NCBI GenBank assembly: GCA_019420525.1
Contig: JAHZHA010000020.1
Location: 30,033 to 94,032 of the forward strand
Source of the DNA: Bacillota bacterium
GTDB lineage: Bacteria; Bacillota; Clostridia; Peptostreptococcales; Anaerovoracaceae
Direction: 5' to 3'
Length of the DNA: 64,000 bases
Shown piece by piece: positions 40,987 through 48,533 of this stretch. The notes under the pieces were generated by a model. The model was not told the origin of the DNA. It saw only the letters and a list, made by a program, of their open reading frames with translations, and did no database searches. The position numbers and the translations under genes were made by a program. Position 1 is the first letter of the stretch. The number at the start of each line of letters is the position of its first letter.

Positions 40987-42433
40987 GATGTTTTTTCTTC
41001 TCCTGATTTCTTTTTTTCAGATATGTTTTTATATTTTTTCTCAGACTTGTGCATTCTTCCTGGGAACAGAGAAATGCGATACGGGCCGCTGTGCAGAACA
41101 GTGTGAAAAATGGAAAGAGTATAAGCGCCTTTTCCGGGGCGCCGGTACGGTATCCGGCACACTCCAGTATGAAAAATCCCGATGCACACAGAAGAACGGA
41201 CAGCACGTCTCCGTTCCGGACGCCGGATATCTTTCCGCAAAGAGTCATTTCGTCGGATTTTTCCTCCGGGTCCGGGAAATATTCTGCGATCTTCCGAAAG
41301 AAGAAATCTGCGGCCGGAACTGCGATATAAACTCCGAGAAGTGGAAGGACAAATGCAGAGAAAAGCTCTGAAGCGGATTCCAGCTGCTCCGTCCGGAGGA
41401 GGAGCGCCGCCGCGGCCACTGCGGACAACAGGACGGCGGAGGCAGTTTTTTCACTTATTCTGCTGCAGTAAATTGTAACAGAACTTTTTGCGGCAGAAAA
41501 GATGCAGAACCAAACCGCCACGGCTGCGGACAGTGCGGAGAACGCGATCCAGAAGACACGTAAAGGAGGGAAGGAAAGAGTTTCCGAGAGTCCTGTAATC
41601 CCGGCGTGCCGGACGAAGAAAAAACCGGTGAACTGAAGGAAACAGCTGCCGGCAAAGAACAGAGCGCTTCCCGCGCCCGCCTGCCGGATCGCACGCCGGA
41701 TCTCCCCGTGATCCGCATCCCGCGCGGGGTGAAAGAAAAGAAGAAAAGCAGGAATCCAGAGAAGCGGAGCCGAGGCGGAAAGACCGGTGGCTTCTGCGAA
41801 AGACAGGCGGAAGCCGGATGGAAGGTTTGCCGGAATTTGAGATGCGGAAAACCTGCCGGCGCAGAAGAGCAGCGCTCCGCAGAGGAAAAGCGATGCGGCT
41901 GCAGAGCAGAAAATGATGATTCTGCGGCAGGCGGCGGCCGGTTTCGGAGGCGGAAAACAGCAGAGCGCAGTGGCGCATACGACGAGTGCGAAAAAGAGAT
42001 ATGCCGGAAGCGGAAGAAGGTCGCTGCTGTACGGTGCCCGTACGGAACTGTCTGAGATCAGGGCCGCTGTGAAAATGAGGAGGGAGGACCGGGCTGCCAG
42101 TGCTGCTTGTACGATGAGCAGGACGGAAGACAGAAAGGGCAGGAACCGGAGATCCGGATGAAAGAGGCATGGCTCCGCCGGAGAGATTTTTTCCCGGCGG
42201 GAGTCGTCCGGAAGTGCGGGGCGTCTGCGGATGGCGCAGCATGACAGGGATCCCGCCAGGGCTGCCAGAAAAAGAAAACAGCAGCCGGATAGGCTGCCTG
42301 TAAGAATAGCGGCGATTCCTCCTGCTGTGCCGGCGGCAGACACAGAGGAACCGAGGAAAACGCTAGAAACCGACAGGGAAGTGCCAAGCCAGACGGACAT
42401 AACGCCGGATACAGATGCAGACTTCGTTTTCAA
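40844..42433 (-). CDS. Divergent NCS1/CytX-like permease, probable thiamine precursor transporter
   Basis: A 529-residue protein with about 12 hydrophobic segments; the opening SVWLGTSLSVSSVFLGSSV followed by an IAAILTGSLSGCCFLFLAALAGSL helix and the segment PLLWIPAFLLFF suggest the cytosine permease/CytX group, though similarity is low. TTG start at 42433, 9 bases after AAGGAG. The last 48 residues overlap thiE (143 bases), are Arg/Ser-rich (RSRPRRRHDDSAAGKDPE) and look like a readthrough of thiE in another frame. A lost stop or frameshift near 40990 is possible. Association with thiE and thiD suggests HMP or thiamine uptake. Confidence 0.65.
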   Translation of the reverse strand: MKTKSASVSGVMSVWLGTSLSVSSVFLGSSVSAAGTAGGIAAILTGSLSGCCFLFLAALAGSLSCCAIRRRPALPDDSRREKISPAEPCLFHPDLRFLPFLSSVLLIVQAALAARSSLLIFTAALISDSSVRAPYSSDLLPLPAYLFFALVVCATALCCFPPPKPAAACRRIIIFCSAAASLFLCGALLFCAGRFSASQIPANLPSGFRLSFAEATGLSASAPLLWIPAFLLFFHPARDADHGEIRRAIRQAGAGSALFFAGSCFLQFTGFFFVRHAGITGLSETLSFPPLRVFWIAFSALSAAVAVWFCIFSAAKSSVTIYCSRISEKTASAVLLSAVAAAALLLRTEQLESASELFSAFVLPLLGVYIAVPAADFFFRKIAEYFPDPEEKSDEMTLCGKISGVRNGDVLSVLLCASGFFILECAGYRTGAPEKALILFPFFTLFCTAARIAFLCSQEECTSLRKNIKTYLKKRNQEKKKHHENRSVPRPALRRNRQKQSERQNAAPGSGRSRPRRRHDDSAAGKDPE

Positions 42434-42580
42434 TGAAATTTTCTCCTTTGCAAATATGATTTTGCGGTGCGGCAGATTTTATGAGACAGGGCCTTGTCCG
42501 CCGTCCGCTTATATTAATTCATATTTGTAAAGAGAGAAATTTATCACCGGATTTTCGGAAGAAAATATACAGGGGAAAAA

Positions 42581-43534
42581 TTACAGAATAATACGGAAAA
42601 TCCAGCCGTCGTCTTCGATCAGTATGGTATTACCACGGCAGGAGTAGCTGTCCATGGGCAATTCCTCTCCGTCTTCGCTGAACGCACGGCAGGTTACGGG
42701 ATCTTCGCTGCCGGAACTCAGCCAGACAGTCTGGGGCTGCTGTGGCCCTTCCGGTATGGAGACTTCTGAGAGTTCTTCGGTGAAAGAGAGGATATAACCG
42801 CTGTGATCTCCGGCTTCGGTAATGCCTTCTATCGTTCTGGAATAAAGGCATTTTTTCTCTTCAAAGGAAATCTTTTCGGCATCGAGGCGCACCAGCGCGT
42901 GGGAGAGATCGAGAGCTATCAGTGCTCTGTCTTCCGAATCGATAGTGAGTTCTGTCACGGCCGTATTCATGTTGTCGGCAATCATATGGAGGAGACTGCC
43001 GTTGAAGTCGTACCATTCCAGTAGAGAGAGCACCATGCCGTTTTTTCCGGGGAAAGTGTTCGGCAGGGAGAGATCCGCGACAGGATGAATATCTTCAGTA
43101 TTCTGCGTATCGCTGAAAAATCTTCCGTTGTCGTAACCTATGAGAATGTGGCCGCGGCGGTTGACTACACAGCGGCTGACTTCGCCGGGAAGCTGTTGGG
43201 CGGTGAGAATATCCGGCTCTCTTCCGGGTGCAAAGCGGAGACGGAACAAGAGTTCATTTGACCCGTCAAAGGCCAGTATGACCCAGATATCTTCGGTCTG
43301 ACGGACGGCAAAAAAAATATCGAAGAACAGCGGAATCACGTGAAAGCATTCGCCTCCGCTTGTCTCTGAGACAGCTCCCACAGCATAGGCAGAAAGTTCC
43401 CGATGTTGGAACAGCATGGAAGTGCCGAAGAAGTCGTCGGGATTGTATGTGAGAAGTTCCCAATCCGAGCGTTCTCCAGAAGGAATGCAGCGCTCCCAAG
43501 GATACAGTTTTTCTGCGATAAGGTTTTTCGACAT
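42581..43534 (-). CDS. Hypothetical protein, unrecognised
   Basis: A 317-residue soluble protein I do not recognise. No signal peptide or membrane segment. The sequence is rich in short beta-strand-like segments and aromatic residues (IWVILAFDGSNELLFRLRF, GHILIGYDNGRFFSD, LLEWYDFNGSLLHMIADN), with repeating spacing that could be a beta-propeller, as in six- or seven-bladed sensors, but no clear repeat is visible. AAAGGAG is 5 bases before the ATG on the minus strand, which makes translation likely. It stands alone between the thiamine genes and the prepilin peptidase. Confidence 0.7.
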   Translation of the reverse strand: MSKNLIAEKLYPWERCIPSGERSDWELLTYNPDDFFGTSMLFQHRELSAYAVGAVSETSGGECFHVIPLFFDIFFAVRQTEDIWVILAFDGSNELLFRLRFAPGREPDILTAQQLPGEVSRCVVNRRGHILIGYDNGRFFSDTQNTEDIHPVADLSLPNTFPGKNGMVLSLLEWYDFNGSLLHMIADNMNTAVTELTIDSEDRALIALDLSHALVRLDAEKISFEEKKCLYSRTIEGITEAGDHSGYILSFTEELSEVSIPEGPQQPQTVWLSSGSEDPVTCRAFSEDGEELPMDSYSCRGNTILIEDDGWIFRIIL

Positions 43535-43660
43535 AGATACTCCTTTATGAATAAGTTCTATTGAAATTGTACCTTAATTTCCCCGCATTTAAAATATGAA
43601 GCTGTTATTTTGAGATTATATTTCAGCGTGTGCAAAAGAACGCGTGAAATGGAAATAATT

Positions 43661-44383
43661 TCAGAAAAGCAGAAGGCAGACAGCGGATGCTGAGAAGATC
43701 CAGGGAGCCGCCGGCTTTGCCGCGTCCGGATGATTTTTTCCCGTCAGCAGGTCTTTCAGAGCGGAACATACGGTGCCGAAGGAAGCGAAAAAGATGAGAA
43801 ACGGGACATTTTCCATTCCCACGAGGGCGCCGCAGGCGCCGGTCAGCTTTATATCTCCTGCGCCGATGCCCTGACGGCCGCCGAGGAGCAGCGACAGCGC
43901 GGCACATGAGAGCATGACCAGAAAACCGGAAACCGCTCCGCCGAGAGAGTAAACAGCGGCGGAAAGAAGAGAGGGGCGGCCAAAGGCAAGTTCTGAAAAG
44001 AAGCCGGATGCCAGCACAAAGGCGGTCAGCTGATCCGGAATGATGAGGTAGACGGCATCAGCCTGAGCCGCGGCTGACAGAGCGATCAACGCCAGAACGG
44101 CAGCGGCGGCGGATGCAGGTGTCGTACAGGAAGGGATTTGCAGGCACCGGATCACATAAAGACAGACTGCCGCCGCGCAGCCGATTCCGGCTGCGCTTCC
44201 GTGTTTCTGCAGTTGTCTGCGCATGGAAGGCATATGTTCGGTTCTCGGTTGTTCTCCGGTGTCGCATAACCAACCTGCGGGCATTTTGAGGTAAAGAAAG
44301 ACCGAACATATGCCGGCGGCAGCTCCGAAGACCGGTGGCCACAGAATGATCTGTATTTCTGAAAAGAGGATTATTTCCGTCAT
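43661..44383 (-). CDS. Type IV prepilin peptidase (A24 family)
   Basis: A 240-residue integral membrane aspartic protease. The two catalytic regions are seen: QADAVYLIIPDQLTAF (first Asp before IPD) and GIGAGDIKLTGACGALVG (GxGDxK motif). About 7 membrane segments. It lacks the N-terminal zinc-binding methyltransferase domain of PilD, which fits a small Tad- or ComC-like peptidase. The start at 44383 follows AAAGGAA. No pilin or assembly genes are present nearby, so its substrate is elsewhere. Confidence 0.87.
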   Translation of the reverse strand: MTEIILFSEIQIILWPPVFGAAAGICSVFLYLKMPAGWLCDTGEQPRTEHMPSMRRQLQKHGSAAGIGCAAAVCLYVIRCLQIPSCTTPASAAAAVLALIALSAAAQADAVYLIIPDQLTAFVLASGFFSELAFGRPSLLSAAVYSLGGAVSGFLVMLSCAALSLLLGGRQGIGAGDIKLTGACGALVGMENVPFLIFFASFGTVCSALKDLLTGKNHPDAAKPAAPWIFSASAVCLLLF

Positions 44384-44605
44384 TTTTCCGTATTCCTTTC
44401 TCTTTTGTCGTACGAACATCACCTGATACGGGGGGATTTCCAATTAGACATTTTAGATAAATTCCATTTATTTCCATACATAAAACGATGTTAACATGGA
44501 AAATAATTACAGTCAAGAATGGAGAAATTTATATGGAAAAAAATTACTTTTTTCGTGACGAGTATGTGAAAAAGTGAAAAAGAGCATACATAGATATGTT
44601 TCGCA

Positions 44606-44614
44606 TGTTACAAT
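44606..44614 (+). promoter_or_regulatory. Extended -10 promoter upstream of truA
   Basis: TGT followed by TACAAT (44609-44614) forms an extended -10; no good -35 is seen. The 302-base gap 44384-44685 between the divergent prepilin peptidase and truA genes otherwise holds only AT-rich sequence with a short ATGTTAACAT palindrome. Confidence 0.45.
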
Positions 44615-44685
44615 AGACGATGAATATAACGGTGCGGATATTTCTGCAGATTTTGCGGGAGAAAGCCGTAAGCGGCGGAGGATCC

Positions 44686-45486
44686 ATGGAGAAAAGGAAT
44701 TTGCTTCTCACAATCGAATATGACGGCACATATTTTTCCGGATGGCAGCGCCAACCGGGCAGGAGAACCGTTCAGGGAGAGTTGGAAAATGTGTTGTCAA
44801 CGCTCTGCGGAACAGAGATTTCTATCGACGGCACGGGGCGGACGGACGCCGGTGTCCATGCGCTGGGACAGTGTGCCACTTTTTCAGGTGAATTCGGCAT
44901 TCCGGTGGACAGGCTTCTGAAAGCTGCAAACGATATGCTGGCCGAGAGCAGGCTGAAAGGCGGTGATGTGCGCATCACGTCAGTCCGTCAGGTTTCGGAG
45001 GGATTTCATGCCAGATTCAGCGCAAAAGGAAAACGTTACGTCTACCGGATTTTCTGCGGCGAGCAGATGCCAGTCTTCCTGCGGAATTACAGATATCATG
45101 TGCACCGCCCCCTGGATACAGAGGCGATGGCCCGCGCCCTCAGAGCTTTCGAAGGCACTCACGATTTCCGGGGCTTTATGGCGGCAGGAAGCACGCTGAA
45201 AGGCTCCACCGTCCGCACGATATTTGAGACATCTCTGAAGGTGAGCAGAGTGACGGGAATTCCTGGAAATGGTGGAGCGGGAGCTCCTTCTGAAATCGAA
45301 ATTTCTGTAAAGGGAGACGGTTTTTTATATAATATGGTACGGATTATTGCGGGAACTCTCGTGGACACAGGTGTGGGAAGAATTCCGGCGGACAGTCTTC
45401 CGCAGATCATCGCTTCGGGAGAACGGAGCAGAGCTGGACATACGGCGCCGCCGCAGGGGCTTTATATGGCGGAAGTATTTTTTTAG
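44686..45486 (+). CDS. truA: tRNA pseudouridine(38-40) synthase TruA
   Basis: TruA isomerises uridines in the anticodon stem-loop. The 266-residue protein has the catalytic D54 in GTGRTDAGVHALGQ, the N-terminal IEYDGTYFSGWQRQPG and the C-terminal GDGFLYNMVRIIAGTLVDTG. A short insertion (VTGIPGNGGAGAPS) lies near residue 203. GGAGG is 4 bases before the ATG at 44686. It lies 24 bases upstream of the deaminase gene, probably one operon. Confidence 0.95.
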   Translation: MEKRNLLLTIEYDGTYFSGWQRQPGRRTVQGELENVLSTLCGTEISIDGTGRTDAGVHALGQCATFSGEFGIPVDRLLKAANDMLAESRLKGGDVRITSVRQVSEGFHARFSAKGKRYVYRIFCGEQMPVFLRNYRYHVHRPLDTEAMARALRAFEGTHDFRGFMAAGSTLKGSTVRTIFETSLKVSRVTGIPGNGGAGAPSEIEISVKGDGFLYNMVRIIAGTLVDTGVGRIPADSLPQIIASGERSRAGHTAPPQGLYMAEVFF

Positions 45487-45510
45487 AGGAGTTCGTACGA
45501 GGTGAATGAC

Positions 45511-45972
45511 ATGTCTGACAGAATCAAAGAAAGACCGGACTGGGATGAATACTTCATGGAGATGGCCGAAGTTGCTCGGAAACGTTCCACCTGTCTGCGC
45601 AGGGCGGTGGGAGCTATTATCGTGAAGGACAACAGGATTCTGGCCACGGGTTACAACGGTGTTCCAAGTGGAATCGAACACTGCAGCGTGCGGGGGTGCC
45701 AGAGGGAGGCGCTGCACGTTCCGTCCGGCGAACGTCATGAGCTTTGCCGCGGGATTCATGCGGAACAGAACGCCATCGTTCAGGCAGCATATCTCGGCGT
45801 GTCCATCGATCAGGCGACGCTTTACTGTACGAACCAGCCGTGCATTCTGTGTGCCAAAATGATTATCAATTCCGGAATACGGCGGATCGTCATCAAAGAG
45901 GGGTATCCCGATCCCGCCGCGGAACAGATGCTGGCCGAAGCCGGCCTGAAGGTGGAAAAGTTAGGGGAGTGA
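45511..45972 (+). CDS. dCMP deaminase family protein (ComEB-like)
   Basis: A 153-residue zinc deaminase; dCMP to dUMP supplies thymidylate synthesis. The zinc motif is HAEQNAI (H83, E85) and PCILC (C111, C114). The extra cysteines in EHCSVRGCQREALHVPSGERHELCR belong to the family's second zinc region, matching the dCMP deaminase rather than the cytosine or tRNA type. The ATG at 45511 is 8 bases after GAGG; a GTG at 45502 is also possible. Followed by envelope genes with no clear terminator. Confidence 0.88.
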   Translation: MSDRIKERPDWDEYFMEMAEVARKRSTCLRRAVGAIIVKDNRILATGYNGVPSGIEHCSVRGCQREALHVPSGERHELCRGIHAEQNAIVQAAYLGVSIDQATLYCTNQPCILCAKMIINSGIRRIVIKEGYPDPAAEQMLAEAGLKVEKLGE

Positions 45973-46053
45973 ATCGCTGGAAATCCGGAAAACTTCCGCC
46001 GGCGTTTCAGACGGGTGAAAAAAGGTTATTCTTCAGATTAGAGGTAATACAAA

Positions 46054-47415
46054 ATGAAAGAAATGTTAATAGACTATATTCAGCATGCATTTCCGTTTTT
46101 TCTGACGGCAGCTGTGGCTTTTGCGGTGTCGTGTCTTCTGACTCCTGCAGCCATACGGCTTGCGCCGAAGATCGGAGCCATGGATATACCGAAAGACAAC
46201 AGGAGAATGCATAAAAAGGCCATGCCGCGTTTCGGAGGAATGGCCATCTTCGCAGGGACGGAGATCTCCCTGGCACTTTTCTGTCACGATGATCCCAAAG
46301 TGATAACGATTCTCATCGGCGGAGCCCTGATTTATGCGGTGGGAGTCGTCGATGATCTGAAAGGACTGCCCGCGAAACTGAAATTTCTTCTTCAGATCGT
46401 GTGCGCTGCAGTGCTTTATGCCGGAGGAATCCGGGTGGACTTCATAAAAAATCCTCTGGGAATCTTTATGAGTGAAGGTCCTTTGTATATTCACTTCCCG
46501 ATGGCTGTCAGTCTGATCATTACGATCATCTGGATCGTGGGAATTACAAATACGGTGAATCTCATCGACGGTCTCGACGGACTGGCTGCGGGTGTAGCCG
46601 CCATCGCTTCCGGATATATCAGTTATGCGGCCGTTCTCAGCGGTCAGTACGGCGTGGCGCTGGCGATGATTGCCGTTACGGGAGGAGCTCTGGGATTTCT
46701 TCCGTTCAATTTCCATCCGGCCAGGATTTTCATGGGAGACAGCGGCTCGCTCTATCTGGGATTCATGATCGCCGCTATCTCAGTGCTGGGGTCTACAAAG
46801 GGAGCCACTCTCATCGTGACCATCGTTCCTCTTCTGGCGCTTGGACTGCCGATTTTCGACACCGCTTTTGCCATCATCCGACGCTGGATGAATGGTACGC
46901 CGATTATGGAGGCTGACAAGGGACATGTACATCATCGTATTATGAATACAGGCATCGGGCAGCGCAGAACGGTGCTCATCATGTACTGCATCAGCGCGGT
47001 GATGGGAATGGTAGCCATCATGGTGGTGAAGCGCGAATTTCTAGAGGCTGTGATCCTTACCGCTGTAGCGGCCGTTCTGCTCTGCGTCTTCGTGGCAGAT
47101 CACACCAGCTTGAAAGCTGCCATGCAGGGGGGAGGAACCGTGTCCCTGCATGAGGCGGAAAAAAAGGAAAAACCGGAAGAGCAGGCGGAGCTGTCGGCAG
47201 ATGAGACGGCGAGAACCGACGGAAAAACTGAAACTTCCGGAATTTCAGATACACCGGGTGATGACGGAAAGGAAGCACAAGGATCGGACAGCACGGCGGA
47301 TGGGACAGATGCAGCAGATGCGGCGGAAGTTCCGGAGGAAAATAGCGGAACGGAAACGGGAGAACCGGCGGCGGATGATGCCGAAAACCGGGAAAAGGAG
47401 ATGGAAAAATGCTGA
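46054..47415 (+). CDS. MraY/WecA-family undecaprenyl-phosphate sugar-1-phosphate transferase with acidic tail
   Basis: A 453-residue polytopic enzyme that likely transfers GlcNAc-1-P to undecaprenyl phosphate for wall polymer or glycan synthesis (WecA/TagO type). The seen motifs are GAMDIPKDNRRMHKKAMPRFGG, VGVVDDLKGLPAKLK, NTVNLIDGLDGLAAG, FMGDSGSLYLG and DKGHVHHRIMNTG. The core ends near residue 360; the remaining about 95 residues are Glu/Asp/Thr/Ser-rich, a cytoplasmic low-complexity extension absent from usual WecA. It overlaps wecB by 7 bases and GAGG is 9 bases before the start. Confidence 0.92.
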   Translation: MKEMLIDYIQHAFPFFLTAAVAFAVSCLLTPAAIRLAPKIGAMDIPKDNRRMHKKAMPRFGGMAIFAGTEISLALFCHDDPKVITILIGGALIYAVGVVDDLKGLPAKLKFLLQIVCAAVLYAGGIRVDFIKNPLGIFMSEGPLYIHFPMAVSLIITIIWIVGITNTVNLIDGLDGLAAGVAAIASGYISYAAVLSGQYGVALAMIAVTGGALGFLPFNFHPARIFMGDSGSLYLGFMIAAISVLGSTKGATLIVTIVPLLALGLPIFDTAFAIIRRWMNGTPIMEADKGHVHHRIMNTGIGQRRTVLIMYCISAVMGMVAIMVVKREFLEAVILTAVAAVLLCVFVADHTSLKAAMQGGGTVSLHEAEKKEKPEEQAELSADETARTDGKTETSGISDTPGDDGKEAQGSDSTADGTDAADAAEVPEENSGTETGEPAADDAENREKEMEKC

Positions 47416-48533
47416 AAGTGATGTCGGTTTTCGGGACTCGCCCCGAAGCTATTAAAATGGCACCTCTGGTAAAGAAACTGAACGAAGATCCGGAGATCGA
47501 ATCGGTGCTCTGCGTTACGGCACAGCACAGGGAGATGCTGGATCAGGTTCTCACTCTGTTCGGACTGGTGCCGGATTACGATCTCAATATCATGAAACCA
47601 AATCAGACTTTATCCATGATTACGGCGGGCGTTCTGACCGGGATGGATTCCGTATTGGAAAAGGAAAAACCGGATATCGTACTGGTTCATGGCGATACGA
47701 GCACCACTTTTTCCGCTGCGCTGGCGGCGTTTTATCACAGGATACCGGTAGGCCATGTGGAAGCGGGACTGAGAACGTACGATATGTATTCGCCGTTCCC
47801 GGAGGAGGTCAATCGTGTGCTCACGGGACACATGGCGGCGCTGCATTTTGCGCCTACCCGGAGAAACGCGGAAAATCTGATGCGTGAAGGGATCGATCCG
47901 GAAAAAATCATTATTACAGGTAATACCGTAATCGATGCGCTGCTGGAAGTGGCAGGCCGTCCTTATGAATTTGAGGATGAAACCTTGAAAAAGATCGATT
48001 TCGGCAGTAGGCGCGTCATCGCGGTAACTTGCCACCGACGGGAAAATCTGGGTGAATATATGCGCAATATTTTCGAGGCAATCCGGGAAGTGACAGAAGA
48101 GTTTGATGACGTGGAGGTGGTCTATCCCGTTCATATGAACCCCAAAGTACGGGAAACGGCCGCCGAAGTCTTTTCCGGATGCGACAGAATTCATCTGATC
48201 GAGCCGCTGAGTTATCAGCCTTTCGTCAATCTTATGGCAAAATCATATTTTATCATTACGGATTCCGGCGGCATGCAGGAGGAGGCGCCATCGCTCGGCA
48301 AGCCTGTTCTGGTGGTTCGCAGGGAGACGGAACGCCCGGAGGCTGTCAGTGCAGGTACAGTAAAACTGGCAGGTGTGCAGCGTGAAACGATCGCTGCGCT
48401 GGCGAGAGAACTGCTGACAGACCGGACGGCCTATGACGCTATGTCGAAAGCGTCAAATCCGTACGGAGACGGAACGGCCTGCGATAAAATTCTGGAGGCG
48501 CTGAAATGGAAAAAAATACAAAAAGAAAAATAA
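47409..48533 (+). CDS. wecB: UDP-N-acetylglucosamine 2-epimerase
   Basis: It produces UDP-ManNAc for teichoic acid linkage units or other surface polysaccharides. The 374-residue protein starts KVMSVFGTRPEAIKMAPL and shows VHGDTSTTFSAALAAF, VGHVEAGLRTYDMYSPFPEEVNR, the His/Glu-rich catalytic segment TCHRRENLG and TDSGGMQEEAPSLGKPVLVVR. Length is normal. It overlaps both neighbours, by 7 bases upstream and by 28 bases with the regulator downstream. Confidence 0.95.
   Translation: MLKVMSVFGTRPEAIKMAPLVKKLNEDPEIESVLCVTAQHREMLDQVLTLFGLVPDYDLNIMKPNQTLSMITAGVLTGMDSVLEKEKPDIVLVHGDTSTTFSAALAAFYHRIPVGHVEAGLRTYDMYSPFPEEVNRVLTGHMAALHFAPTRRNAENLMREGIDPEKIIITGNTVIDALLEVAGRPYEFEDETLKKIDFGSRRVIAVTCHRRENLGEYMRNIFEAIREVTEEFDDVEVVYPVHMNPKVRETAAEVFSGCDRIHLIEPLSYQPFVNLMAKSYFIITDSGGMQEEAPSLGKPVLVVRRETERPEAVSAGTVKLAGVQRETIAALARELLTDRTAYDAMSKASNPYGDGTACDKILEALKWKKIQKEK

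Noticed and set aside
41606..42055. Plus-strand open frame inside the thiamine-linked permease
   Set aside because: Arg/Lys/Glu-rich sequence without domain or ribosome site; the minus-strand frame gives regular membrane helices.
42434..42580. TPP riboswitch upstream of the thiamine genes
   Set aside because: No CTGAGA or ACCTGA-type elements on the minus strand.
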